This document shows, in pieces, positions 26,501 through 35,319 of a DNA stretch of 64,000 nucleotides. A program made the translations under genes and the position numbers. Below the pieces are notes generated by a model. That model saw only the letters and a list, made by a program, of their open reading frames with translations. It was not told the DNA's origin and did no database searches. The stretch is from Ruminococcus sp. Phil11 (GTDB lineage Bacteria > Bacillota > Clostridia > Oscillospirales > Ruminococcaceae): the NCBI GenBank assembly GCA_001940925.1, contig MSGZ01000035.1:62001-126000 (forward strand), in the 5' to 3' direction. Positions within the stretch are counted from its first letter, which is position 1. Each line of letters begins with the position of its first letter.

Positions 26501-29500
26501 ACCTGTTTTCGGCCGATGAACCGTTCCGGCTGTCACAGATCGAAGCAAGAAACGGCGTGATGTATCTTACAAAGGCAGGCTTTTGCGTACAGATCGATGC
26601 CCCGCCCCGTGACAAGCAGGAGTATCTTGTTACAGCACCGGATTGCTGGGATATCACATCATGCCGCAGCGGAAAAATTCTGCTCTGCCCGGACACCGCC
26701 GCCCGTTCCGTAAACTGCAGAGCCGGAACGGAGACGGAAACGCTTCTCCAGTATCTTGGGTTACAGCCCGGACAGGTCATTTTTCTTCAGAATGTCAACG
26801 CACTCAAACCGGAGCGTTTCCAGAACGGTTCTGTGTTTGCATTTACGCGTGAAAGAATCCGTGTCAATGCAGAGATCGACTCCGTTTCGCTTGCATCAGA
26901 GGGGATCACTCATGTGCCGCAGAATCAGCCTGCCGTGATCGTGCAGGTCCCGGATTCCTCCCGCTTCGCGGAACCGAACGGCATCATCTGGCAGTACAGA
27001 CTCAGCAGTACCGCCGGAACGGTACAGGTCTGCTGGCTGCCGGACGGAGCAAAGCAGGCGGAAATGTTCGACGTCCCGGATACGGAATTCGGCGTCAGCT
27101 GCTCGGAGCTGCACTGCGGAATGCTGGTGCATGTTTCCGAGGACCGCACCGTCAGACTGGCGCAGAATGTCAGACACAGCATAATCGTCCGGTGTCTCTG
27201 GCCGATGAAGATGCAGAGCGGTGCTGCGAAAATCACCAAACCTTCCGTCTATCTCGGAGAATATGATATGCCGGCACGCAGCCAGCCCGTCTATCTTGTA
27301 CAGGACCCGGTCAACCGTCTCCTGCTCGCCTATCCGGAGGATGCAGCGCAGCCGCCTGCCGACCGGTTCGGCACAGATATCCGGAACGGGATCGTCACGC
27401 GCATGTACAAGGGACCGAATTATGATACTGTCAGGATGCAAAAGACCTCGAAAGCAAAGGACGGCAGTCAGACCATACAGTTTTTCTACGGCAAGGCTGT
27501 CAGCCGCGGAGCTGTCCGGTTTACGGAATCCCCGACCGCCTGCCGGAGCGTCTATGTCCGCCTGACACCGTATCCGGTGAACGGTCAGACATATTATAAT
27601 GTTCAGCGTTTCTTTGCCGATCCCGAACGCATCGCGCCGGCGGAGCAGGAACCGCAGCAGACACTTCCGACACACCGTCAGCGTCTCGCCCAGCTTTACA
27701 GCAGACAGTACAATAAATGGAAAACCGACCCCGCGTGGCTCCATGACAGAAAACTCCATGCAGTCGGTGAATGGTCGCGCGATGCGGACGGAAAGCTTTG
27801 GTTTCTTCCGAAAAAGCCGCTCTCTGCGCTGCCAAATTACTTTGGTATCGTCTCAGATGATAATCCTGATCTCTGGACAGACCGCATCCCGATGCTCCTG
27901 CAGGATCCGGAAATCACAGAGCTCTATACAACAAAGCAGGCCTATGCAAATATCCGATGCCGGGATGACGGCACCTTTGCCGCATATCCGGATGAAAACG
28001 CCGTGTTTGATCTGGAACGCTTCCGCCGGTGGCTGAATCAGACGGAAACTGAGCGGCTTCTTCCGCTCTGCTATATTGAACAGAAACACAACCCGGATAT
28101 CCGCATCTTTGAAGCGTATCTCGGCTTCCGCCTCGCGGTGCCGAACGAATGTCTCCGCATTCAAAACGGTGATTCCCGTTTTCTGTTCTACGGCGACACC
28201 GTTTCCCGTTACGCCGTCATTGAGGATGAAAAACGAGATACTCTGATCCTGTCCGTCAACGCAGAAGATCTCCGGCTCAGCATAGAGCACTGCATCGAGA
28301 CAGACAGAAAAGCAAATATCGTGCAGTATGTGCAGGTCAATTATCAGAAAGAACAGGATTCCGTTCGCGTGGAAAAGGTCTCTGCCCGCTCCAACGAACG
28401 GAATACCAGAACACTGATGGATCTGCCGAAGCTCCGTACAATCCGGACCGGACGGCTCACCGATGATACGGCCGAACTGGTCAGACAGAACCTGCCGAAC
28501 GGCGGAACCGGTGTTCTGATCTGCTCCGCCGGCAAATTTCAGCAATCTGCCAGAAAGCTGTATTTTACAAATCTGACCCGAATTGAACTGTACGGGAAAA
28601 TCCTCTGCATGACCGGCAGCCAACTGCTGCGGACAGCCACCGAGAATGATTATATCATGGTTTTTGTCCCGAAGCCGGATTCGCTCGGCAATGCGGAACT
28701 GATTGACCCTTCTGTCAGCAAGCTCACTGTTTCTGTCCCCCGAAGGAACTACTCCTACTATGAGGCTGCGCTGCGGCGGAAATACGAAAAAAAAGAGCAC
28801 AGCGGCAGTCAGCCGGATGAACTGCAGAATTACGGTGATATGCTTGTCCGCATCGGACAGAATGATGCCGGCTGCACAGAGGAAACACACGGTCTTGTCC
28901 AATTCAGCAGCGTGCTCAGCATTCCACCTCACAGCATTGAACAGACTGCAGACTGGATCCGGCATACCGGAGAAAAGCGCATCACATTCGGCAAAAAGAC
29001 ACGGGACGGCAAGCATTATATCTGCGAGATCGAACCGAATGTCCTCTGTCTGGCAGACGCGGTCACCAATACAGACGACGAAATCCTGGCGGGCGCAAGC
29101 GGCAGACTGTTTCTGAAAAACGGTACTGCCTGCGCAGAGCCGCTCAGTGAGCCGGATCTGCGTTTTGCACAAAACGGCCGTCTTGCTGAACTGATGCCGC
29201 GTGACAATGCCTTCCGTTCCCCGGCTCCTGACAAAGATGCTTCTGCTGCTGCGCCGAACACACACAATGCACAGCACGAACGTCCTGCAAACCGGATGCC
29301 GGCCGACGGAACGATCCGGACACAGACAGACAGCGATGTCTCCTGTTCTGTTGCCGGTCTGCCGCAGCTGAGAGTCACAGCGGAAGCAAGCCGCTTCCCC
29401 GGCATTCTCAGACAGGCTCCGCCGCGCATCGGCAGGCTGTATAATCAGGGAAGATCAGCCGAAGCGATTTCGCCGGACATCATGAAGCAGCACATCGGCT

Positions 29501-32193
29501 ATATCCGCATATCCGATCATAATCGGATTGCTGTTTCCATGCTTGGCCAAGAATCAGAACAGGTACAGACCGATTTTAGCCGCCTGTCGTTCTTAGATGC
29601 GGATTATAATACACTTGTCATGCACATCAGTAAATGCCGCTGGAACTATCACGACCGCACGACACTTGTCAAACAGGCAAACGGCAGAACGCGCTTAAAA
29701 TACGGCATGAACAATGATCTGCCTGTTGTTTTTGACGAACACGCCGGTCTGCGCTATCCCTTCGGGAAAATCAACCGCTATGCTTATCCGCCGCACCAGG
29801 CAGAGGATCACGAACTGCTTTCAGGCAAGTATCCGGTCGCATATGCAGAACCTCATCTGGTTTATGCGGAGACATCACCCGGCAGAATCATTGCCGTAAC
29901 AGCAAAGCAAATGTACACCTGCGCAAGCAATTCCGAAAAAAAACCGCGCATCCCGGAAACCGCATATCTGGATTCGGGTGATCTGCTCACGCTCAGCACC
30001 GAACAGAACGATCCCGGCACGCCGAACAGAATCATGCTCACCGAAGTCAGATACGGAATACGTGCGTTTATCCGTCCCGGCTGCCGCGCATTTCTGCCGG
30101 TCAGAGCTGCGGAGAACGGAAGCGTCAAACTCGGTACCGAAGCCTTTTCCATGACGCGTCCTGTGATTGGCACGCCGTATGAAAAGGATTCCGTGCTGAT
30201 GCTGGATGCAGAAAACCGCTTGTCCGTTTTTGACCCTGAAAACACGGTTCCGCAGGCGAAAGACTGCCTGATGCTCAGGCTTTCGCCGTCCGGCGAACAG
30301 GAAGCGGTCGGCTTCCCTGCATACAAGGTAAATTTCCTGTCCTCCAATCTGCCGAAATGGGTTCAGTCCCTTCTTGTCAATCCGGCGCGGCGTGCAGCAT
30401 TCTTCACCGCGATCGGCGGAATGCTGCCGGTCTCCGTCATAAACGCCGATCCGGATACACACACGCTGACACTCGGCTACACATCCAATCCCAGACCGCA
30501 GCCTAACATCACACGCTCGATTCCTGCACAGGTCATCGGTATCCTCGATCATACCGTACTGCTTCTGCGCGCCGGAATCCTGCTGCTCCGCATACAAATG
30601 GACAAGATGCTGAAAACCGCTCCGAAACTGACAGCTGTAATCATGGAAAAAGCAGCTGAAAATGTTTTCCGGACAGGTGAACCGGTATGGGTTTGCGGCA
30701 TCCCGGACAGTCAGCGAATCGAATACAGGCTCTGTCTCTATCCGCCTTCGGCATACAATTCCGATGAGCGGCAGGTCAGTATGCTGTTCCCGCTTGACAG
30801 CAGCGAGGGCTGCGGTTTCTTCTGCCGCGACAAGAATTCACTTGCATACTACTGGCTCCCGCTGAAACGGATCGCACGCGCTGCGGATGCTACAGCTTAT
30901 ATGGTGTGGGAGATTTTTGAACTGTACCGCAAGAAGAATCCCGCCGATACAGACCGTGTCCAGCTTTGCAAGGACGGCACTGTATCGTGGGTCGGCGACG
31001 GCAATTCCAAGCTCAACAACCAGTTCAATGCATTACAGCCCAATAATCTTGACGCCACAATTCCCGTGATTGTGGATTCCGAAAGCCTTTCGACGAATAA
31101 AAAAGAATTCCGCTATCTCTGCCATGAAAGACCTTACGGCAATATCTACACCCTGCTGACCGAACACGCCAAACGGCCCGGAGAAGCAGTCTATGCAGTA
31201 TGCACCGGAATACACCGCATGACCGAAGAAGTCCATGTTGTGCTCACAGCCCGCGATGACATCCGCACCCCGCTCCCGCTTTCCCCGAAGCTGATCCATG
31301 CACTGGACGACAGTACCAGCAAGATACAGCTTAACCGCAATAAACTGCAGAAGCATTACCCGGATCCGGCAGATGCTGCTGCATTGTTCCGCACGGCATC
31401 TCAGCAGGGCTTTGACGCAGCTTCTCCGGACGCATCCGATCCGATGCGCATGCTCATTGCTTGTTACGGCGAATCTGTCCGGCTGCACCGGGCAGGATAT
31501 GATTCCGGCAGCAGTATCTTTGAGGCGCATAAGCAGCGAATTCAGGAATGCTTCGCGAAATGCAGAGAATACTATGAGTCGCCGGACAAAAACTTCGTCA
31601 CGCTCGCTGCGGCCGTTGCAGCTGCCGCACTTACGGCAGATATCAAACAGAACAGCAGCTTCGACAGCATCCTGAACGAGATCAGAATGAGACACCGTCG
31701 GGATTATATCTGTGAAGAAACGCTGCTGAAAAACTGGCTGCTCCTGCCGTCCGCAATTCCCAGCTATGCGAATCCGCTGTGTATTCTTGATTATATCCTG
31801 CTGAACGGGAAAAAAGATGACACTTCCAATCCGGAATACGCCGGAAAGCTGAGCAACAGCCAGCGCAGCAAAGCGGAAATGATCTGCGGTCTGACAATCC
31901 GGCGCAATCTGTTCAGCACAAACAGCAAGACTGTACAGACAGCACAGGCTGTCCTTTATGCAGTCAGCAACGGTAGTTCACCGATGTCGGAGCAGTGTGA
32001 ACAGAACTCGTTTATCAGAAAGATCATCCAGAAGCTGCCTCCGAATCTCAGAACCGCTAAGATGTTCTGGGATGACGCATTCTGTTCGATGTATGAAACA
32101 ATGCTGAAAGAACCCTGGCTGTATCACATCGGACTGCGTAATCCGCAGCCGTTCATCAAACAGCTCAGCATATCCGCCTTATCAAACCCATGA
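23509..32193 (+). CDS. Giant 2,894-residue protein of unknown family (operon gene 2)
   Basis: ATG at 23509 follows GGAAGGTGAAGGA. I recognise no domain and see no signal peptide, membrane helix, Walker A/B or clear nuclease motif. The first 900 residues or so look alpha-helical. About 900-2,450 is dominated by short strands and recurrent G-x-V/I-x-V patterns (AILVSAETGKNYFL is an approximate form; compare SVFAFTRERIRVNAEIDSV, HCGMLVHVSEDRTVRL, and IPAQVIGILDHTVLLLRAG), which suggests a chain of small beta-barrel modules of OB/S1 type; this is an inference from pattern only. A linker near 1,900-1,960 is Ala/Pro-rich. The last 400 residues are helical again. Base composition resembles the neighbouring genes. 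Its place between a TIR enzyme and a nuclease suggests a scaffold or sensor. Confidence 0.7.
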   Translation: MYQSWYAAHLNLLSPKEASLFLSWLQVLEDDSVSEDERRDALRALHLHTDLNLQIYAMPWIMRAAVQFADMNAVHLLADLCSDAQNSCAGQIVGLITQTDAGADRFAPAAEVINEKKQSAPSFSSDDYTSLDHRTDIIALLSVLLALPKEIAREAAENNNMALFLENAASGCFGRYAATLSFRLSAEAGIQVPLRAGLIRSIPNFYAEPDLVYAYLCSCYAEQTDSQILDDVFRLNLPERFHVPVNPAEELWIFTGCDPRHDGWTKYVNTPKHMISQLWGCSALLLAIRRRIRSGRDALRTLTVRCCAEWQTKLQSPSRNGMPAPWVPFGTNRQLDKVDPYTMVSAVTTAVLFPFLIRTVHAASENETQTLPFLLECSMNNADFIGFNRVSKKLLETVSSDRELIMPLAMLELALYVHQISKQIMKGYLNPEFPTACFRLITRYAKPLLRGQKTPGRLTDQQILFYRTHAVNCCIQAAYEESAGTMPWDADNKLFWLRGGNDSIAFRICAIVFTNTADLIQNKRTCSNEKIHETMQSISNAVILAYERYPNLLRTCFSEPLPYDWLNAYCRNAPNSTVAPAEILYSLITDQYPYDYWVNDQISLAAWGTVSPDGVFRFNGNNIRKHMETLLTVRVSKTAEFSPRLTESDAFVLEQFGTLLSETYQPELFSRNRRYLTAEALRNLLTRDFYSNYAYYQDQTDDDPVKARLRPHAQHIIQTAVSAVVSLSTHAPFYQWAVGSALLDAPSRSPELLKIQGYFDLVQLYLSLMSRQIGSDHQNSRIAETVYSKKEEQQSSESKTQILQWFIGQLFTRKTLQNWACGKDWSSALQTTDERNVCLRIAQTEIVYKDHPEQNNLSFTLWDPDAWSAAQNRTAADYKDYAAEPAESGEIQPLQRSFFRLLAEQPGIWSGEQKLVLIRAEHASVLVSAETGKNYFLPRSAWTEDAWEQLSRSVEDARDTYPAEAGLYLTVHAETAENSLLPQLTLCGTDETNLQYINLFSADEPFRLSQIEARNGVMYLTKAGFCVQIDAPPRDKQEYLVTAPDCWDITSCRSGKILLCPDTAARSVNCRAGTETETLLQYLGLQPGQVIFLQNVNALKPERFQNGSVFAFTRERIRVNAEIDSVSLASEGITHVPQNQPAVIVQVPDSSRFAEPNGIIWQYRLSSTAGTVQVCWLPDGAKQAEMFDVPDTEFGVSCSELHCGMLVHVSEDRTVRLAQNVRHSIIVRCLWPMKMQSGAAKITKPSVYLGEYDMPARSQPVYLVQDPVNRLLLAYPEDAAQPPADRFGTDIRNGIVTRMYKGPNYDTVRMQKTSKAKDGSQTIQFFYGKAVSRGAVRFTESPTACRSVYVRLTPYPVNGQTYYNVQRFFADPERIAPAEQEPQQTLPTHRQRLAQLYSRQYNKWKTDPAWLHDRKLHAVGEWSRDADGKLWFLPKKPLSALPNYFGIVSDDNPDLWTDRIPMLLQDPEITELYTTKQAYANIRCRDDGTFAAYPDENAVFDLERFRRWLNQTETERLLPLCYIEQKHNPDIRIFEAYLGFRLAVPNECLRIQNGDSRFLFYGDTVSRYAVIEDEKRDTLILSVNAEDLRLSIEHCIETDRKANIVQYVQVNYQKEQDSVRVEKVSARSNERNTRTLMDLPKLRTIRTGRLTDDTAELVRQNLPNGGTGVLICSAGKFQQSARKLYFTNLTRIELYGKILCMTGSQLLRTATENDYIMVFVPKPDSLGNAELIDPSVSKLTVSVPRRNYSYYEAALRRKYEKKEHSGSQPDELQNYGDMLVRIGQNDAGCTEETHGLVQFSSVLSIPPHSIEQTADWIRHTGEKRITFGKKTRDGKHYICEIEPNVLCLADAVTNTDDEILAGASGRLFLKNGTACAEPLSEPDLRFAQNGRLAELMPRDNAFRSPAPDKDASAAAPNTHNAQHERPANRMPADGTIRTQTDSDVSCSVAGLPQLRVTAEASRFPGILRQAPPRIGRLYNQGRSAEAISPDIMKQHIGYIRISDHNRIAVSMLGQESEQVQTDFSRLSFLDADYNTLVMHISKCRWNYHDRTTLVKQANGRTRLKYGMNNDLPVVFDEHAGLRYPFGKINRYAYPPHQAEDHELLSGKYPVAYAEPHLVYAETSPGRIIAVTAKQMYTCASNSEKKPRIPETAYLDSGDLLTLSTEQNDPGTPNRIMLTEVRYGIRAFIRPGCRAFLPVRAAENGSVKLGTEAFSMTRPVIGTPYEKDSVLMLDAENRLSVFDPENTVPQAKDCLMLRLSPSGEQEAVGFPAYKVNFLSSNLPKWVQSLLVNPARRAAFFTAIGGMLPVSVINADPDTHTLTLGYTSNPRPQPNITRSIPAQVIGILDHTVLLLRAGILLLRIQMDKMLKTAPKLTAVIMEKAAENVFRTGEPVWVCGIPDSQRIEYRLCLYPPSAYNSDERQVSMLFPLDSSEGCGFFCRDKNSLAYYWLPLKRIARAADATAYMVWEIFELYRKKNPADTDRVQLCKDGTVSWVGDGNSKLNNQFNALQPNNLDATIPVIVDSESLSTNKKEFRYLCHERPYGNIYTLLTEHAKRPGEAVYAVCTGIHRMTEEVHVVLTARDDIRTPLPLSPKLIHALDDSTSKIQLNRNKLQKHYPDPADAAALFRTASQQGFDAASPDASDPMRMLIACYGESVRLHRAGYDSGSSIFEAHKQRIQECFAKCREYYESPDKNFVTLAAAVAAAALTADIKQNSSFDSILNEIRMRHRRDYICEETLLKNWLLLPSAIPSYANPLCILDYILLNGKKDDTSNPEYAGKLSNSQRSKAEMICGLTIRRNLFSTNSKTVQTAQAVLYAVSNGSSPMSEQCEQNSFIRKIIQKLPPNLRTAKMFWDDAFCSMYETMLKEPWLYHIGLRNPQPFIKQLSISALSNP

Positions 32194-32205
32194 AAAGGAA
32201 TTAAC

Positions 32206-35200
32206 ATGAATAAACTGGAAACCAATATCCGTTATCTGCTCTATGAACATCCGCTCTACCGTGCGGTTTCTTTCCCATGCAGCAGGCCACTCCAAATCCT
32301 GATCGTCGGCGGAAGTCCTGCTTCATTCAGCTTTCTGAAGCAGGCACTTCAGCTCTCCGTCATCCATCCGGTTTCATCCGCTGATTCATTCAGCGCAGTA
32401 TTCAGGGTGCTCTGTACGAAGCAGCAGTGCACGGCAGCAGAGCAATTTCTGCAGAGCGCGCCTGCTTTGAAGCAGTTTTTCTATTTGAAATATTCCGAAG
32501 CCAAGAGCAATCCGGACCGTGCACCGGATCGTGCATTCGGTGAGTTGGAAATCAAGGCCGTTGACAACCTGCCGGAGATACTGCGCAGAATACTGTCGCA
32601 AAAGCAGCAGGCAGATTACATTTTTCTCTCCGCCGGGAAAGATGCAGACACACAGGAACTGATCCGTATCTGCGAAAAAGCCGGAACAAAAGCTGTCGTG
32701 ATCGCAGACCAAACCGGCCCCGCAGCATTTGAATCGAATACGCTTCCATACTTTTCTGCATTTTCTTCAGCGGCGGAGCCGGATCAGGCACTGTCCGATC
32801 ATCAGAAGCAGCTTCGGAGAATGGCGCAAAACCTGCACTGGATCTGGAATCATGAATCGGATACCTTTCAGAAAAAGATGAAAGCTTTTCAGGAGCAATT
32901 CGATTCTTCTCTGGCTTCCGCCGCATCCATTCAGTATAAGCTGTATTTTTACTATCACATAGATCTGCATCAAACGGATGCTTACGAAGCCGCAAGGCTG
33001 TTCAGCGAAAACAAGAGTAAGGAACTGATTGAAGACCTCGGCTGGGCTGAACACCGCCGCTGGTGCATGGAACGCATTTTTGAAGGCTATATGCCGTGGG
33101 ATACCGAAACGGCCTATGAGGACGCTGCAAAACTCGGAGATTCCAAAGATAAAAAAGCAAAGCTTCATCTTTGTCTGCGGCAGCGTCTGCGCGATTCCGA
33201 AATCCGTGCGAAAGGAAAAATGATCCTGCATGAATGCAAGAATCCGGCGTGGAGTCAACTGAACCTTGATGATTTTCCGGATCCGCTTGACGAGCTGAGC
33301 CTTCGGTTTCATGCTGCCCGTCTAGCACAGTATCAAATAGCAGAGCAGCATGATCAGGAGCTGAAAAAAGACTATCAGTTTCTCGAACGTGCAGTCGCCG
33401 GAAAACCGGATGCCGTGACCGTGTTCCAGAACTGGAAGCTCTGTATTCAGCGCATTCTCACACATAAGGACCGCTATGCAATATTGCTTTATCCGGAAGC
33501 TGACAAACAGCTCAGTGAATGCCTGACAGAAAACCAGAATAAAAAAGCAGAGGGAATCAGGAAAAATACTGATTATGCAATATCTGCGCTTCAGCGCAAG
33601 GATTTCCGCTATATTGACACCGCTTTTTCGGTTCATATCCCGCATATTCTCACCTATTCCTATGATCTGAGCATCGTGGTTCCGGTCTCACCGGATACCT
33701 GTGACGCCAAAAACCCGACGGCTGTATTCCGGAATTTTTCCGCGATCTACGCACTGGAACCGAAGGAAGGCCATTTTCTGATCTTTGTGCAGTCAAAGCA
33801 GGAGATGGAACGCGTGCTTAACGTACTGCAGCGCATCAGCGATTTCCTGCAGTACAAGAAATTCCGCACGGAACTGACCGCACATTTCTTTTGTCCGAAA
33901 GTGCTTTTCCGGACAAAAATCCCGCCGCAAATAAAGCCGCAGTTTCAGGAGGCGAAGCATTTTTCAGATGCTGTTGAAGCGGCAAAGGCACTGTGCACAG
34001 AATGGAGTGTTAATCACTGTACCTATGCAGTGCAGTCCCGCGGAGATTCCGCGCTTTCCGGCGCACTAGCTGTGTATGCCGCAGACATCCCGCATTTTAC
34101 TTTTGATGCCGCACGCGTTCCGGATTATACCTCTGAAGCAGAAAAAAGCCCCTTTTCAGCTGTTCACACTGCAAATGGCACCCCGCAGAATGCGATGATC
34201 TTTGATTACATCCGCATTGAGGCACTGCGTCCTCTGCTCATCGGAGACCTGGCACGGCTGGCCGGTGCAGAGATCCGGCATTCAGAGCAGCCGGAATATA
34301 CCGCATACTGCGCGAAACTGTTTGACTGGTTTGAGAATCATCAGTCGGAGTGGAAACAGTACTGCGACGTACTGAATAAACGGGATCCGATTTGCGGCGT
34401 ATTCCCGTTCCGGGAGAAAGATTCGAATAAGATGGATCAAACGAAAGAATATTTCGTCAGCAAACACGTTGATGAGACGCTGCTGTATTCCTGCTTCCGT
34501 GAAATGGAAAATGCCGGCATCATCCGCGAGTACAAATTTGATCCGAACCGCCGGATAATCAGCATTAAAATCAGAAGCAGTGATGGAGAAAAACTGGACG
34601 GTTTTGTTAAGAAGCTCCTTGATAATGACAGCGATTCATCCCGCTTTGATTGGTATTTCAATCCCAAAGACGATAAATATTATTTCACGGTAAAAACGCT
34701 GAATGCCGCGCTGCCTTACAAAAAGAAAAACAAGCAAAACAAATCGAGCCTCAAGGAGGTCGATCCGGAAAGCAGCCTGATAACGGTTTTTCTGCCGCTG
34801 ATGGAGGAACTCGGTCTGATCAAAGAGTTTCATAGAACCGCAGAATGCTGTAGCTTTGTCTATACATCCTATCAGAGCAAAGAGATCCTGACCAATTCAG
34901 GCAGACTGTTTGAAATATTCCTGTACTGCAGCCTTCTGGAAAAAATGCCGAATCTGATGTCATCGGCCGAGATTATCTGGGATGCTGACAGGGATCAGAA
35001 AAATGAACTTGATCTGATCGGAATCTGCGGATATCAGACAGTCATCATTGAAGCAAAAACCACAACCGATACGAGCACAGACGCGAAGATGCTCTATAAG
35101 ATCAACTGCATCGCAAACCAAATCGGAATCAATCCGCGCATTCTGCTTGTTGATTTCACAGAGAAACAGCAGCGGAATTTCCCAGAACTCGGTTCAGTCT

Positions 35201-35277
35201 TCGGAATTGATGTCATCATGGAAAACTCACTGGAAGCGATCACAAAAAAAATCATCGAGACCCTGGAACCGCAATAA
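32206..35277 (+). CDS. Rossmann-like + RyR + Card1/Can2-like PD-(D/E)xK nuclease protein (operon gene 3)
   Basis: A 1,023-residue protein starting 12 bases after gene 2, behind AAAAGGAA. Residues 28-190 look Rossmann-like (LQILIVGGSPASFSFLKQAL). Residues 274-300 carry a RyR-type motif (LGWAEHRRWCMERIFEGYMP, the EHxRWxxxxxxxGY pattern); bacterial RyR domains have been proposed to bind nucleotide messengers. About 480-660 may be a diverged CARF-like domain. About 700-800 resembles a winged helix. The end is a nuclease domain like that of Card1/Can2: SGRLFEIFLY helix, then NELDLIGICG (E934, D936), VIIEAKT (E949, K951) and a LYKIN helix. These give the D-ExK core intact. Together this reads as a messenger-gated nuclease, the likely effector of the operon. 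Confidence 0.75.
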   Translation: MNKLETNIRYLLYEHPLYRAVSFPCSRPLQILIVGGSPASFSFLKQALQLSVIHPVSSADSFSAVFRVLCTKQQCTAAEQFLQSAPALKQFFYLKYSEAKSNPDRAPDRAFGELEIKAVDNLPEILRRILSQKQQADYIFLSAGKDADTQELIRICEKAGTKAVVIADQTGPAAFESNTLPYFSAFSSAAEPDQALSDHQKQLRRMAQNLHWIWNHESDTFQKKMKAFQEQFDSSLASAASIQYKLYFYYHIDLHQTDAYEAARLFSENKSKELIEDLGWAEHRRWCMERIFEGYMPWDTETAYEDAAKLGDSKDKKAKLHLCLRQRLRDSEIRAKGKMILHECKNPAWSQLNLDDFPDPLDELSLRFHAARLAQYQIAEQHDQELKKDYQFLERAVAGKPDAVTVFQNWKLCIQRILTHKDRYAILLYPEADKQLSECLTENQNKKAEGIRKNTDYAISALQRKDFRYIDTAFSVHIPHILTYSYDLSIVVPVSPDTCDAKNPTAVFRNFSAIYALEPKEGHFLIFVQSKQEMERVLNVLQRISDFLQYKKFRTELTAHFFCPKVLFRTKIPPQIKPQFQEAKHFSDAVEAAKALCTEWSVNHCTYAVQSRGDSALSGALAVYAADIPHFTFDAARVPDYTSEAEKSPFSAVHTANGTPQNAMIFDYIRIEALRPLLIGDLARLAGAEIRHSEQPEYTAYCAKLFDWFENHQSEWKQYCDVLNKRDPICGVFPFREKDSNKMDQTKEYFVSKHVDETLLYSCFREMENAGIIREYKFDPNRRIISIKIRSSDGEKLDGFVKKLLDNDSDSSRFDWYFNPKDDKYYFTVKTLNAALPYKKKNKQNKSSLKEVDPESSLITVFLPLMEELGLIKEFHRTAECCSFVYTSYQSKEILTNSGRLFEIFLYCSLLEKMPNLMSSAEIIWDADRDQKNELDLIGICGYQTVIIEAKTTTDTSTDAKMLYKINCIANQIGINPRILLVDFTEKQQRNFPELGSVFGIDVIMENSLEAITKKIIETLEPQ

Positions 35278-35283
35278 ATATAC

Positions 35284-35318
35284 AAAAACAGCGTACTGAC
35301 CGGCAGTACGCTGTTTTT
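35284..35318. terminator. Perfect bidirectional terminator closing the TIR operon
   Basis: AAAAACAGCGTACTG (35284-35298), 5-base loop, CAGTACGCTGTTTTT (35304-35318): a perfect 15-bp stem with A/T ends. Confidence 0.9.
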
Positions 35319-35319
35319 C

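Noticed and set aside
27853..29277. Minus-strand frame of 474 codons within the giant gene
   Set aside because: The plus-strand frame is continuous for 8.7 kb with ribosome site and operon context; the antisense frame is composition-driven.
32206..35277. Gene 3 of the TIR operon as a plain type III CRISPR ancillary nuclease
   Set aside because: Although the nuclease end resembles Card1/Can2, a RyR-like domain is present, there is no type III gene here, and the only CRISPR genes in view are type I-E.
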